Part shown: positions 42,086 through 48,537 of the stretch, one piece after another | How positions within the stretch are numbered: position 1 is the first letter of the stretch | How the letters are laid out: every line of letters begins with the position of its first letter | The notes under the pieces: generated by a model | The model's input: only the letters and a program-made list of their open reading frames with translations | What the model was told of the DNA's origin: nothing | Database searches by the model: none | Made by a program: the position numbers and the translations under genes | Assembly: GCA_965276825.1 (NCBI GenBank) | Contig: OZ255630.1 | Coordinates: 868,001 to 932,000, forward strand | Length of the DNA: 64,000 bases | Origin: G965276765 sp965276825 | GTDB taxonomy: Bacteria > Actinomycetota > Acidimicrobiia > Acidimicrobiales > Palsa-688 | Reading direction: 5' to 3'

Positions 42086-42100
42086 CCATACTGGTATGCT
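42070..42100. promoter_or_regulatory. MazE-MazF operator and promoter
   Basis: A perfect inverted repeat, GCATACCA (42070-42077) and TGGTATGC (42092-42099) with a 14-bp spacer, overlaps TATGCT (42095-42100), which ends 6 nt before the antitoxin GTG. This fits autorepression by the antitoxin/toxin complex. Confidence 0.6.
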
Positions 42101-42106
42101 AGGCAG

Positions 42107-42361
42107 GTGGCAACCGAACAGATCGCCGTCCGGCTCCCCGAGGAGCTTCTGGAAGAGCTCGACGCGCTCGTCGCACGTGGGATCTACAAGAACCGGGCGG
42201 CGGCCGTCCGCGCCGGCGTCGAAGCGATCACGACGCTCGAGCGTCGCCGGGAGACCGACCGAGCCATCGTCGCCGGCTACCGCCGCACTCCGCCCACGTC
42301 CGCCGAGCACGACGCGGCCATCGCTTCGCTCCGAGACGCCATCGCCGGGGAACCCTGGTGA
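42107..42361 (+). CDS. Ribbon-helix-helix antitoxin (MazE/CopG type)
   Basis: An 84-aa protein with an N-terminal ribbon-helix-helix DNA-binding fold (IAVRLPEELLEELDALV, then RAAAVRAGVEAI) and a charged C-terminal tail likely to wrap the toxin. The GTG start is leaderless-type (TATGCT 6 nt upstream) and sits next to a perfect palindrome it probably binds. Its TGA overlaps the toxin GTG by 4 bp, as in coupled toxin-antitoxin operons. Confidence 0.88.
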   Translation: MATEQIAVRLPEELLEELDALVARGIYKNRAAAVRAGVEAITTLERRRETDRAIVAGYRRTPPTSAEHDAAIASLRDAIAGEPW

Positions 42362-42675
42362 GCGAACCCCGTCGCGGGGAAGTGTGGTGGGGCGAGATCG
42401 AGGACCTGGGGCGGCGCCCCTTCGTGGTCATGACGAGGTCTGCGGCGATCCCGGTACTGGGCGGCGTACTTGCGGCCCCCGTCACCCGCACTGTGAGGCA
42501 CATCCCGACGGAGGTTCCCCTCGGGCCCGACGACGGCATGCCCACGGAGTGCGCCGCAAGTTTCGACAACCTGCGTGTCGTGCCGACGGGCTATCTCGTG
42601 AACCGCATCTGCGTGCTGCAATCCACCCGCCTGGTGGAGGCGTGCACCGCGCTTCGCGCCGCGGTCGACTGCTGA
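42358..42675 (+). CDS. MazF/PemK-family endoribonuclease toxin
   Basis: A 105-aa toxin of the MazF fold. Family features are the N-terminal RRGEVWWGEIEDLGRRPFVV, the central strand GGVLAAPVTRTVR, and DGMPTECAASFDNLRVVP near the active site. MazF toxins cut single-stranded mRNA or tRNA at short motifs. The GTG overlaps the antitoxin stop (GTGA). Repeat copy D with a T-tract lies downstream and may terminate this operon. Confidence 0.92.
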   Translation: MSEPRRGEVWWGEIEDLGRRPFVVMTRSAAIPVLGGVLAAPVTRTVRHIPTEVPLGPDDGMPTECAASFDNLRVVPTGYLVNRICVLQSTRLVEACTALRAAVDC

Positions 42676-42730
42676 AACGGGCTTCGCGTCGCGGGGTGGG
42701 TTGCGCGCCGTGGCACCGCTTCTCTTGCGA

Positions 42731-42829
42731 AGGGACCGGAAGGAACAACTCGGGTGGCCGGAGGCCGCAGGCGTTGTTGCGAGAGGGTCGAAGGAGTTGC
42801 GGCCGCCCGAGTTTTTTTCCGCACGGCCC
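42731..42829 (+). repeat. Dispersed ~100-bp structured repeat, copy D
   Basis: Same layout as copy C: CTCGGGTGGCC (42749-42759) pairs with GGCCGCCCGAG (42801-42811) with one G-U pair, around a loop containing GCGAGAGGGTCGAAGG. Unlike the other copies, seven T residues follow the right arm. Confidence 0.8.
42749..42818 (+). terminator. Probable terminator formed by repeat copy D
   Basis: An 11-bp stem (42749-42759/42801-42811) is followed at once by TTTTTTT (812-818), 56 bp after the MazF stop. It has the form of an intrinsic terminator with an unusually long 41-nt loop. Confidence 0.5.
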
Positions 42830-42844
42830 GAGCATGCCGGTCGA

Positions 42845-43110
42845 CGGTCCGCCTCTTGGGCGGCGGTGAGGGCCGAGGGGCACGGCGTGCCGGTCAGGGT
42901 GGTCTTCGGGTCGACGTTGAGGATTCATCGGGGGCAGCGGCTTCTGCGAGAAGTCGAACTCGGACGTCAGGGTTCCGAGCACCTTCTGGTCCTCCCGGAC
43001 GTCGGGTCGGGGGTCGGGCCGGCCGTCGTGTGGGGGTCGATGCGCTGACCGTGGAGGAAGTCGTCCTCGATGAACTCGTCGTAGGCGTGACGACCTGACT
43101 CAGCGGCCGA
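42845..43110 (-). pseudogene. 3' remnant of a phospholipase C/acid phosphatase-type phosphoesterase
   Basis: Across two or three frames the minus strand reads HAYDEFIEDDFLHGQRIDP, then GTLTSEFDFSQKPLPP, then NVDPKTTLTG. In actinobacterial phosphoesterases of the phospholipase C family a closely similar string forms the C-terminus. The catalytic part is missing and frameshifts separate the pieces. It is a decayed tail lying between the MazEF operon and the hemerythrin gene. Confidence 0.55.
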
Positions 43111-43168
43111 CCCGCGGACACATGCTTGTTGCGTCGCATCGCTGAGGAGAGCGATGACTCACCTCCGT

Positions 43169-43189
43169 CCAACCCAACTTGTTGGTTGG
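43169..43189 (-). terminator. Hairpin directly after the hemerythrin gene
   Basis: CCAACCCAAC-TT-GTTGGTTGG (plus strand) forms a near-perfect stem with a single bulge immediately after the stop codon. There is no long T-tract, so it is a candidate terminator only. Confidence 0.4.
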
Positions 43190-43879
43190 TCACGATGTCG
43201 AATTGCGCAACCGTCGAACGTAGCGGGTGTAGTAGCGGCGACCGATTGTGTGCCACAGCCACCGGGCGGGCGCGGGCATCTGCTGGTCGACCTGGTGTCG
43301 CTGTGCCGGCGTGGCGTCCTCGAGCAGGATGCCGAGCAGCAGCAGCTGGCGCCGGGGGCTGCGTGGCAGCCTGCGGCGACTCTCAGCCGCCAGGTCGTTC
43401 CACTGTCGCGTGGTCAGGTGGGCGCGCACCAGCGGCAGCACCTGCGTTTCTTCGTGGTCGAGGTGTTGGGTGACCTCGGTGTGGGTGCGGGCGAGCAGGA
43501 CGGTCAGTTCCCGGGCGCGGGCCTCGTCGGGGCTGCGCGCCCAGGCCCGCCAGGTGCGCTCGAGGGCGGTGAGGTCGTCGGCCAGTTGATGGTGTTCGCC
43601 GAGCATGTCGTCGAGCAGCGTGGGGTTCACGCTGCCGGTCGCACGCAGCGCGGGCCAGAGCACCGTGTCCTCGCCGGCGTGATGGTCATGCAGGCTCTTG
43701 GCGATGAGGGCCAGATGGTCGGCGACGCGGCGGGCCCGGGCACGAGCGGCCCGTTGGGTTGCGGTCACCAGTGTCGGCGCAAGCGCGAGCTCGCGCCGGA
43801 ACGACGCATGGATCATGAGCATGTCGTCGGTGTCCGGTCGCGCCCCGAGGTCGCTGGACGGCTGCGGATCCGTGGTCAC
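43190..43879 (-). CDS. Hemerythrin HHE-domain protein
   Basis: A 229-aa four-helix-bundle protein. Likely di-iron ligands are visible: H24 in MLMIHASFRRELA, HDHHAGEDTVLWPAL, GEHHQLADDL, and HLDHEETQVLPLVRAH. HHE proteins sense or bind O2, NO or iron. GTG 43879 overlaps the stop of the cupin gene (GTGA), so they formed one operon. The upstream cupin is interrupted by an IS630-type element, which may now cut off or alter transcription. Confidence 0.88.
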   Translation of the reverse strand: MTTDPQPSSDLGARPDTDDMLMIHASFRRELALAPTLVTATQRAARARARRVADHLALIAKSLHDHHAGEDTVLWPALRATGSVNPTLLDDMLGEHHQLADDLTALERTWRAWARSPDEARARELTVLLARTHTEVTQHLDHEETQVLPLVRAHLTTRQWNDLAAESRRRLPRSPRRQLLLLGILLEDATPAQRHQVDQQMPAPARWLWHTIGRRYYTRYVRRLRNSTS

Positions 43880-44345
43880 GGCGACGGCGGGAGGTCGATG
43901 CCGACCGCGGAGCTCTCCTCAGGGGTCGCGTTCCAGTACCCGCGCGCAGCCGACTGCTGCTGCATGTGCAGCAACCGGTCCGGATCCGGCGGCTGACGCG
44001 GCGCGTCCGATTCGTCGATCGGTTCGCCGATCGCGGTGAAGAATCCCGCCATCTGCGGTGTCGAGATCACCAGCGCGACGTTCGGCTCGTCGCCGGTGTT
44101 GCGTAGGGCGTGGCGGGCACCGGGCGGCACGTGAAATACCTGACCAGCCCGCAACGGCACCCATTGCGCGTCGCTGTCCGCCGGGTAGACGAGGCCCTCC
44201 ACGTTGCCGGAGAGCACGTAGAACGTTTCAGGATCCTCATGGGCATGCATAGGCACCAGCCCGCCAGGGGGGATGGTGCCGCGCAACAACATCGGTGCGC
44301 TCGGATCGTCGACCGCGTCGGTGAGGATCTCGATCGTCGGCCCTA
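43876..44345 (-). pseudogene. Cupin-domain protein gene, 3' part (interrupted by IS)
   Basis: About 155 codons remain: GPTIEILTDAVDD followed by a cupin barrel with HAHEDPETFYVLSG and PPGARHALRNTGD (metal-binding His/Glu set). The frame enters directly from the IS end. Joining it to the 23 codons at 45497-45565 after removing the IS and one TA restores an uninterrupted 178-aa protein. A shorter product from an internal ATG (about 44292) remains possible. It is upstream of, and overlapping with, the hemerythrin gene. Confidence 0.88.
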
Positions 44346-45496
44346 GTGCTGTGTCTTATAAATAGCTTGGGGCTAGGATTGGCATCATGTTGACGATGCG
44401 TGGTGCCCCTCCGTTGTTGATGACCGATGATGACCGCGACCGATTGGCCGGGATCGCTGGTTCTCCGGCGCTGGCGCATCGCGCGGTCCGTCAGGCCGAG
44501 GCGTTGTTGGCTGCCGCGGATGGGGTGAACAACGAGGAGATCGGTCGCCGGGTCGGGGTGTCGGCGAACACGGTCCGGGCGTGGCGGGCCAGCTTCGCCC
44601 GAGAGGGTGTCGCCTTTGTGGGTGTGATCGCCAAGGGCCGGGGCCGCAAGGCCTGTCTGCCCGATGGCAAGGTGGCCGAGGTGGTTCGTTACACGCTGAA
44701 CGAGAAACCCGATGACACCTCGACGCACTGGACGACACGGACCTTGGCGAAGAAGTTGGGCGTCGGCAAGGACACCGTGGCCAGGATCTGGCGTGACCAT
44801 GAGCTGAAACCGTGGAAGGTTGACGCCTTCGAGCTCTCCAACGATCCTCGCTTCGAGGAGAAACTCGTCGATGTCGTGGGCCTCTACCTCGACTTGCCGA
44901 AGAAGGCTGTCGTGTTCAGCTTCGACGAGAAGACCCAGTGCCAGGCGCTCGATCGAACCCAGCCGTCGCTACCGATGCGCCGCGGTCGAGCAAACACGAT
45001 GACCCATGACTACAAGCGGAACGGGACCACGGATCTCTTCGCGGCGTTGAACATCGCTACCGGTGAGATGACGACTCAGTGCCGCAAGACCCACACCTCG
45101 GCTGATGTGTTGGCGTTCTTCAAGAAGATCGACAAGGACGTCCCTCGCAGCCTCGACATCCACGTGGTCCTCGACAACCTGTCCGCGCATAAGGGTCCCG
45201 AGGTCGCCGGGTGGCTCGCGCATCCCCGCCGAGCCCGATGGCATCTGCATTTCACGCCGACCAGTTCGTCATGGCTCAACCTCGTGGAACGATGGTTCAA
45301 GGAGCTGACCGACCGTCGGTTGCGCCGCGGCACGTTCACCAGCGTTCCGCACCTGATCGAAGCCATCGCCACCTGGGTCAGCCACTGGAACGACGATCCC
45401 AAACCATTCGTTTGGCACACCGCCGCTGACGAAATCCTCGAAAAGATACGCCGGGGCCGCAAAACCCTGTCACAAGTCAAAAGCGCGACGCAGCAC
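44346..45496 (+). mobile_element. IS630-family insertion sequence, 1151 bp
   Basis: The ends are inverted repeats GTGCTGTGTC (44346-44355) and GTGCTGCGTC (complement of 45487-45496), 9 of 10 identical. TA dinucleotides flank both sides (44344-44345 and 45497-45498), the IS630/mariner target duplication. Its single gene encodes a DDE transposase. GC content and codon use are somewhat lower than neighbours. It is inserted in codon 24 of the cupin gene and appears intact, hence recent. Confidence 0.92.
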
Positions 45497-45499
45497 TAG
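44387..45499 (+). CDS. IS630-family transposase
   Basis: A 370-aa transposase. N-terminal helix-turn-helix (EEIGRRVGVSANTVRAWRA), a second winged helix (TLAKKLGVGKDTVARIWRD), then the DDE catalytic domain with D180 (SFDEKTQ), D263 (VVLDNLSAHK) and E301 (WLNLVERWF). It cuts and pastes the element at TA sites. The stop codon TAG (45497-45499) is made of the duplicated target TA plus the next chromosomal G, so the IS itself ends on a sense codon. Confidence 0.95.
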   Translation: MLTMRGAPPLLMTDDDRDRLAGIAGSPALAHRAVRQAEALLAAADGVNNEEIGRRVGVSANTVRAWRASFAREGVAFVGVIAKGRGRKACLPDGKVAEVVRYTLNEKPDDTSTHWTTRTLAKKLGVGKDTVARIWRDHELKPWKVDAFELSNDPRFEEKLVDVVGLYLDLPKKAVVFSFDEKTQCQALDRTQPSLPMRRGRANTMTHDYKRNGTTDLFAALNIATGEMTTQCRKTHTSADVLAFFKKIDKDVPRSLDIHVVLDNLSAHKGPEVAGWLAHPRRARWHLHFTPTSSSWLNLVERWFKELTDRRLRRGTFTSVPHLIEAIATWVSHWNDDPKPFVWHTAADEILEKIRRGRKTLSQVKSATQH

Positions 45500-45565
45500 C
45501 ACGTCGAGCACGACCGGTCGGTCGCGGCTAAGCACGTAAGCGGCCCGGTCGGAGATGAACGTCAT
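45497..45565 (-). pseudogene. Cupin-domain protein gene, 5' part (interrupted by IS)
   Basis: ATG 45565 begins 23 codons (MTFISDRAAYVLSRDRPVV plus LDVL) that run into the IS end. They join in frame to the cupin part at 43876-44343 once the IS and one TA copy are removed. Confidence 0.88.
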
Positions 45566-45683
45566 GCCTCGTCCCTTCAACGAACGTCTGTCGATGGTTG
45601 GTGTCTTCGTCGCAGAAGCGGCCCTGCAATCCCTGGGGTCCCCCGTCGAAGGGGCCGGGCGATCAGCACGGCGGGGTTCGCCG

Positions 45684-45893
45684 CTACGGCGACAGGTCGC
45701 AACGCTGCGCTCTTCTACGTCCGTACTGATCGGGAAAGACGTTGCCGAAGCAGAAGACAACACCGACCCCGAGGACTATCTGGCTTACGGATGAGCCTTC
45801 GAGGCTCATGACCAGACCAACCACTGTGAGTAGCGCGCCGAAGTCGCTCAGGACGCCGAGCAGTGGGCCTCTTCGCTCGGCGCCGCCAGCCAT
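45684..45893 (-). CDS. Small two-helix membrane protein, 69 aa
   Basis: A short protein with two predicted transmembrane helices (FGALLTVVGLVMSL and VSQIVLGVGVVFCFGNVF) and basic ends. No family recognised. ATG 45893 is supported by TACGCT 7 nt upstream, a leaderless arrangement. It lies upstream of the broken cupin gene on the same strand, about 118 bp away. It may be a small stress or envelope protein; the function is unknown. Confidence 0.55.
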   Translation of the reverse strand: MAGGAERRGPLLGVLSDFGALLTVVGLVMSLEGSSVSQIVLGVGVVFCFGNVFPDQYGRRRAQRCDLSP

Positions 45894-46290
45894 TGTGGAA
45901 AGCGTAGCTACTTCGCCCCTTGATCCTCGAGGACTGCCCCCGGTGGAGGCTGCCGACCGGCGTCTCGTCACGCCCAGTTCTCCCGAAGCTGTCCCAGCCG
46001 GAAGGTAAGTCGGAGGGCCGGGAGGCTGACCCCAGCAGCGGAAGCCCCCTTGATCAATGGGCTGTTCAATGTGGACGCCCGAACTCCCCGCCTGCCCCGC
46101 CCTCGGCAAGCGTCGGGTCCGCCGCTGCCGCTGTTGTCGGGCTTGGGCCCATCGGCCTCGAGCCGTCGCAGTTGGGGGGTCCTCTTGTGCGACGGCAGCG
46201 CGAGAAGGCGAAACCAGTCGGGGCCGCATGGCACGCCCCCGGGATGGGCGCCTCGGGTAGCCGCGAGGATGGTCTCGCCATGGGCTCGGT
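45894..46290. other. Gene-free stretch
   Basis: About 400 bp with no convincing gene in any frame. It contains the TACGCT promoter hexamer of the small membrane protein (45901-45906, overlapping a GTAGCTAC palindrome). Open frames across it have irregular codon use and no recognisable protein. Confidence 0.5.
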
Positions 46291-46653
46291 TCAGTGTTCG
46301 GTGTCACCGGATGGACTGGCGAGGAGGCCGAGGGTTTGCCCGAACGCCTCGCGCTCGCGCTCGTTGAGACGCCCGAGGACCTTGGCATCGACCTCCTTGC
46401 CCATGCGACGTGCCAGGTCGGTGACGGTGTCGGGCTGGCGGGCGAGGGCGAGCAGGAGCCAGTTGGCCGCCGGCGGGATGGGCCGGTAGTCGGCGGCGTC
46501 GAGGGCAGCGCGCATCACCTCCCGGTAGCGGCGCAGGACCACGACGAGCTGCTCGGCCCAGGTCGCTGCCCCGGGCCCATCGCCGCGGGGAGGTAATTGC
46601 TGGCTCTCGGTGGCGGCGGCAGCGAGGACCACGGGCAGATGATAGCGGCTGAT
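46291..46653 (-). pseudogene. MarR-family regulator with its DNA-binding core deleted
   Basis: The frame gives the N-terminal dimerisation helices (WAEQLVVVLRRYREVMRAAL), the first HTH-side helix TVTDLARRMG, then jumps to the C-terminal dimerisation helix KEVDAKVLGRLNERERE. The recognition helix and wing, about 50 residues, are absent although the frame is intact. It is either a decayed regulator or a dimerisation-only fragment. It diverges from a truncated lipoprotein gene. Confidence 0.55.
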
Positions 46654-46703
46654 CTTTACCGGCCGGACTGTCGTTAACCGGACCGTCCCATGTGTTGATG
46701 ACA
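46654..46703. promoter_or_regulatory. Divergent control region with TTTACCGG/TTAACCGG repeats
   Basis: The ~50 bp between the MarR-like relic and the lipoprotein fragment holds ACCGGCCGGAC and TTAACCGGACC, which may be MarR half sites. Boundaries are approximate. Confidence 0.25.
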
Positions 46704-46841
46704 ATGAGGAACGGCAGGTACGGTGCGCTGGTGCGTTCGGGGCGGGTTCTTCGTATCGCCGCGGTGACAACGGTGGCGTGCCTGGTCGCCGCCTCGTGTG
46801 GGGGATCGAGCGGCACTTCGCCCTCGGCGGCGAGCGGGTGA
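46704..46841 (+). pseudogene. Truncated lipoprotein gene (signal peptide only)
   Basis: The 45-residue frame is a complete lipoprotein signal: basic start MRNGRYGALVRSGRVLR, a hydrophobic core, lipobox LVAASC, then a Ser/Gly/Thr linker that stops at once. Nothing of a mature domain remains, so it is probably the 5' relic of a larger binding lipoprotein. Confidence 0.6.
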
Positions 46842-46873
46842 GAATTGAGTTTTGTTTCGGGTAGGCCTTCGAC

Positions 46874-47806
46874 CTATCGGTGGTAGCGCCGCCAGGTGAG
46901 AACCAGAACGGTACCAGCGGCCACTGCGCCGGTGAGGGCTATCGCGGTTGTCCGGTGAGCCGGTTCTCTGGTAGTGCGGTGTACCCGGGTTGCTTTGCGC
47001 TCATCGAGACTGAACAGGAAGTCAAGCAGCCAGAGAGGAACCCGGTTGAGTCGGGTGCGTGCTGTCCCGGCCAGGACTTGGCGAGCTGCTGTCGGATCGC
47101 GAGCCGTGCTGGTAATCGATGCAGCGAGGAGCTGAGTGTTCGCGCCTCGGACACCCACTTCGGCGGCCTCAGCCATCAGACGTATCCCCTCCTCTCGGTG
47201 GCCTCGTAGGAACAGCTGTGATCCGAGTGACAGCTTTGCCGGCGCGAAGCCCTCTGCTTCGGCTTTCTCGAAGAGGCGGCCGGCTTTGTCGACGGCCGGT
47301 CCGCGACCACGTAGTTGCTGGATCGGGTGCCTGCGAAGGCATCGCATACCGAGATCGGTCAGTGCGCCAGGGTGATCGCCTCCCGCTGCCCGCCAAAGCC
47401 AACGCAGGGATTGCTTTCTGTCGGTCCCGACAAGAAGCACTCCGAGGGAGAACATCGCGTCGAGGTCTCCAGCTTCAGCAGCCCGTTCGAGCCAGCGGCG
47501 AGACGCGCCACGATCGCCTCTTTCCAGCATCCGGCCCAGGCGGTACATGGCGTGTGTGTCGCCGAGTTCGACAGCCCGCTCGTACCACGACTTGGCTCGT
47601 GCAGGGTCGTCGGAGGCGAACCGGATGCCCAGCCCGACCATGGCATTGACGTTGCCCCGCTGCGCCGCCTCCTCGCACCATCGGGTCGATACCAGAGGAT
47701 CCTCGTCCCACAGCAGATACGCCAGGCTGTACATCGCCACGGCGTCACCGTGCGCCGCCTTCGCCTCATAGTGTCGTCGACGATCAGCGTCACCCGTCTT
47801 CGCCAC
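46874..47806 (-). CDS. Sel1-repeat protein with C-terminal membrane anchor
   Basis: A 310-aa protein with about six Sel1-type helical repeats between residues 10 and 230 (GDAVAMYSLAYLLWDED, GNVNAMVGLGIRFASDD, GDTHAMYRLGRMLERGD, GDLDAMFSLGVLL), which usually form protein-protein scaffolds. A single helix (AIALTGAVAAGTVLVLTW) anchors the C-terminus. GTG 47806 is chosen for its GGGAGG site 6 nt upstream; a TTG 54 bp earlier is less likely. Partners unknown. Confidence 0.75.
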   Translation of the reverse strand: MAKTGDADRRRHYEAKAAHGDAVAMYSLAYLLWDEDPLVSTRWCEEAAQRGNVNAMVGLGIRFASDDPARAKSWYERAVELGDTHAMYRLGRMLERGDRGASRRWLERAAEAGDLDAMFSLGVLLVGTDRKQSLRWLWRAAGGDHPGALTDLGMRCLRRHPIQQLRGRGPAVDKAGRLFEKAEAEGFAPAKLSLGSQLFLRGHREEGIRLMAEAAEVGVRGANTQLLAASITSTARDPTAARQVLAGTARTRLNRVPLWLLDFLFSLDERKATRVHRTTREPAHRTTAIALTGAVAAGTVLVLTWRRYHR

Positions 47807-47896
47807 GACAAACCTCCCGTCCCCCAGCCCCGACCGTGCCCTCCCGACCACCACACCCAATCCATGTTTGACCCGGAGACCTGACCCTGGCCTCCT

Positions 47897-48133
47897 TCAA
47901 GAAGAGGACCAGTGGTCGTCTGTCGTGACCGACGTGTCGCCAATGTCGACGGTCCCTGGTATGGTCGCCATGCTCTCGGCGTCGTCCTTACTGATGGCGT
48001 ACTCAGGCTCCTCGGAGATCTCGTCCCCGCGGTCAGGTGGTTGCCACTCGGGAGCCGACACTGCCCGTTGGAGAGACTTCAGCGGCAGCTCTCCGCTGAT
48101 ACCGTCGTCGTCAGGCGCTTCGTCGTCTGCTGC
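47897..48133 (-). other. In-frame acidic coding-like extension beyond a UGA
   Basis: Directly after the TGA of the 74-aa gene, the same frame stays open for 78 codons with G/C-ending codons and a protein-like acidic text (ADDEAPDDDGISGELPLK; EISEEPEYAISKDDAES) before its own TGA. It has no good ATG start; a GTG within (before SAPEWQPPD) is possible. It could be readthrough, a separate small gene or a broken fusion. Confidence 0.35.
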
Positions 48134-48358
48134 TCAGCCGATACCGCCCTTGGCCGTGAGTTTGCCCAACAGCTCATGGGAACGAAGCGCCCGTTGCGCG
48201 TCTTGGTCCTTGATCTCCCGGAAGAAAGCCTCCACGTCCTCATGGCCATGGGCGTCTTTCACGTACCTGTCGTGGAGCTGGGCCCCTTTGAGTGCGTGGT
48301 ACTGGATGGTGACCAGGTCGTAGACAATGTCGTCGGCCGGGGTGTGCTCGCTGGCCAT
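48134..48358 (-). CDS. Small conserved helical protein, 74 aa
   Basis: A small all-helical protein of a type I have seen as conserved hypothetical in many bacteria: YDLVTIQYHALKGAQLHDRY, then EAFFREIKDQDAQRALRSHE. Conserved His/Glu residues recall half of a ferritin-like bundle, but metal binding is not shown. It has an excellent AAGGAGA ribosome site 6 nt before ATG 48358. The frame is open for 78 more codons after the TGA. Confidence 0.8.
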   Translation of the reverse strand: MASEHTPADDIVYDLVTIQYHALKGAQLHDRYVKDAHGHEDVEAFFREIKDQDAQRALRSHELLGKLTAKGGIG

Positions 48359-48537
48359 GGCTGATCTCCTTGTTCTGGGGCGCTCGCTCGCACCACGTCA
48401 TGAGTGATCGGTACCCCTTGACGCCCACTTTCAAGGCTCCCTCATGCCCCGCCCCTGTGCTAGTCGACGGCGCTGCGACCGCTCGGCGGTCATCAGGCGA
48501 GAAGGCCAAGCCGACGTCGCCCGATCAGGGCACGTGC

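Noticed and set aside
40908..42089. An intact 393-aa sigma factor
   Set aside because: The continuous frame mixes real sigma segments with out-of-frame text; essential sigma-2 residues are missing and other real segments lie in other frames.
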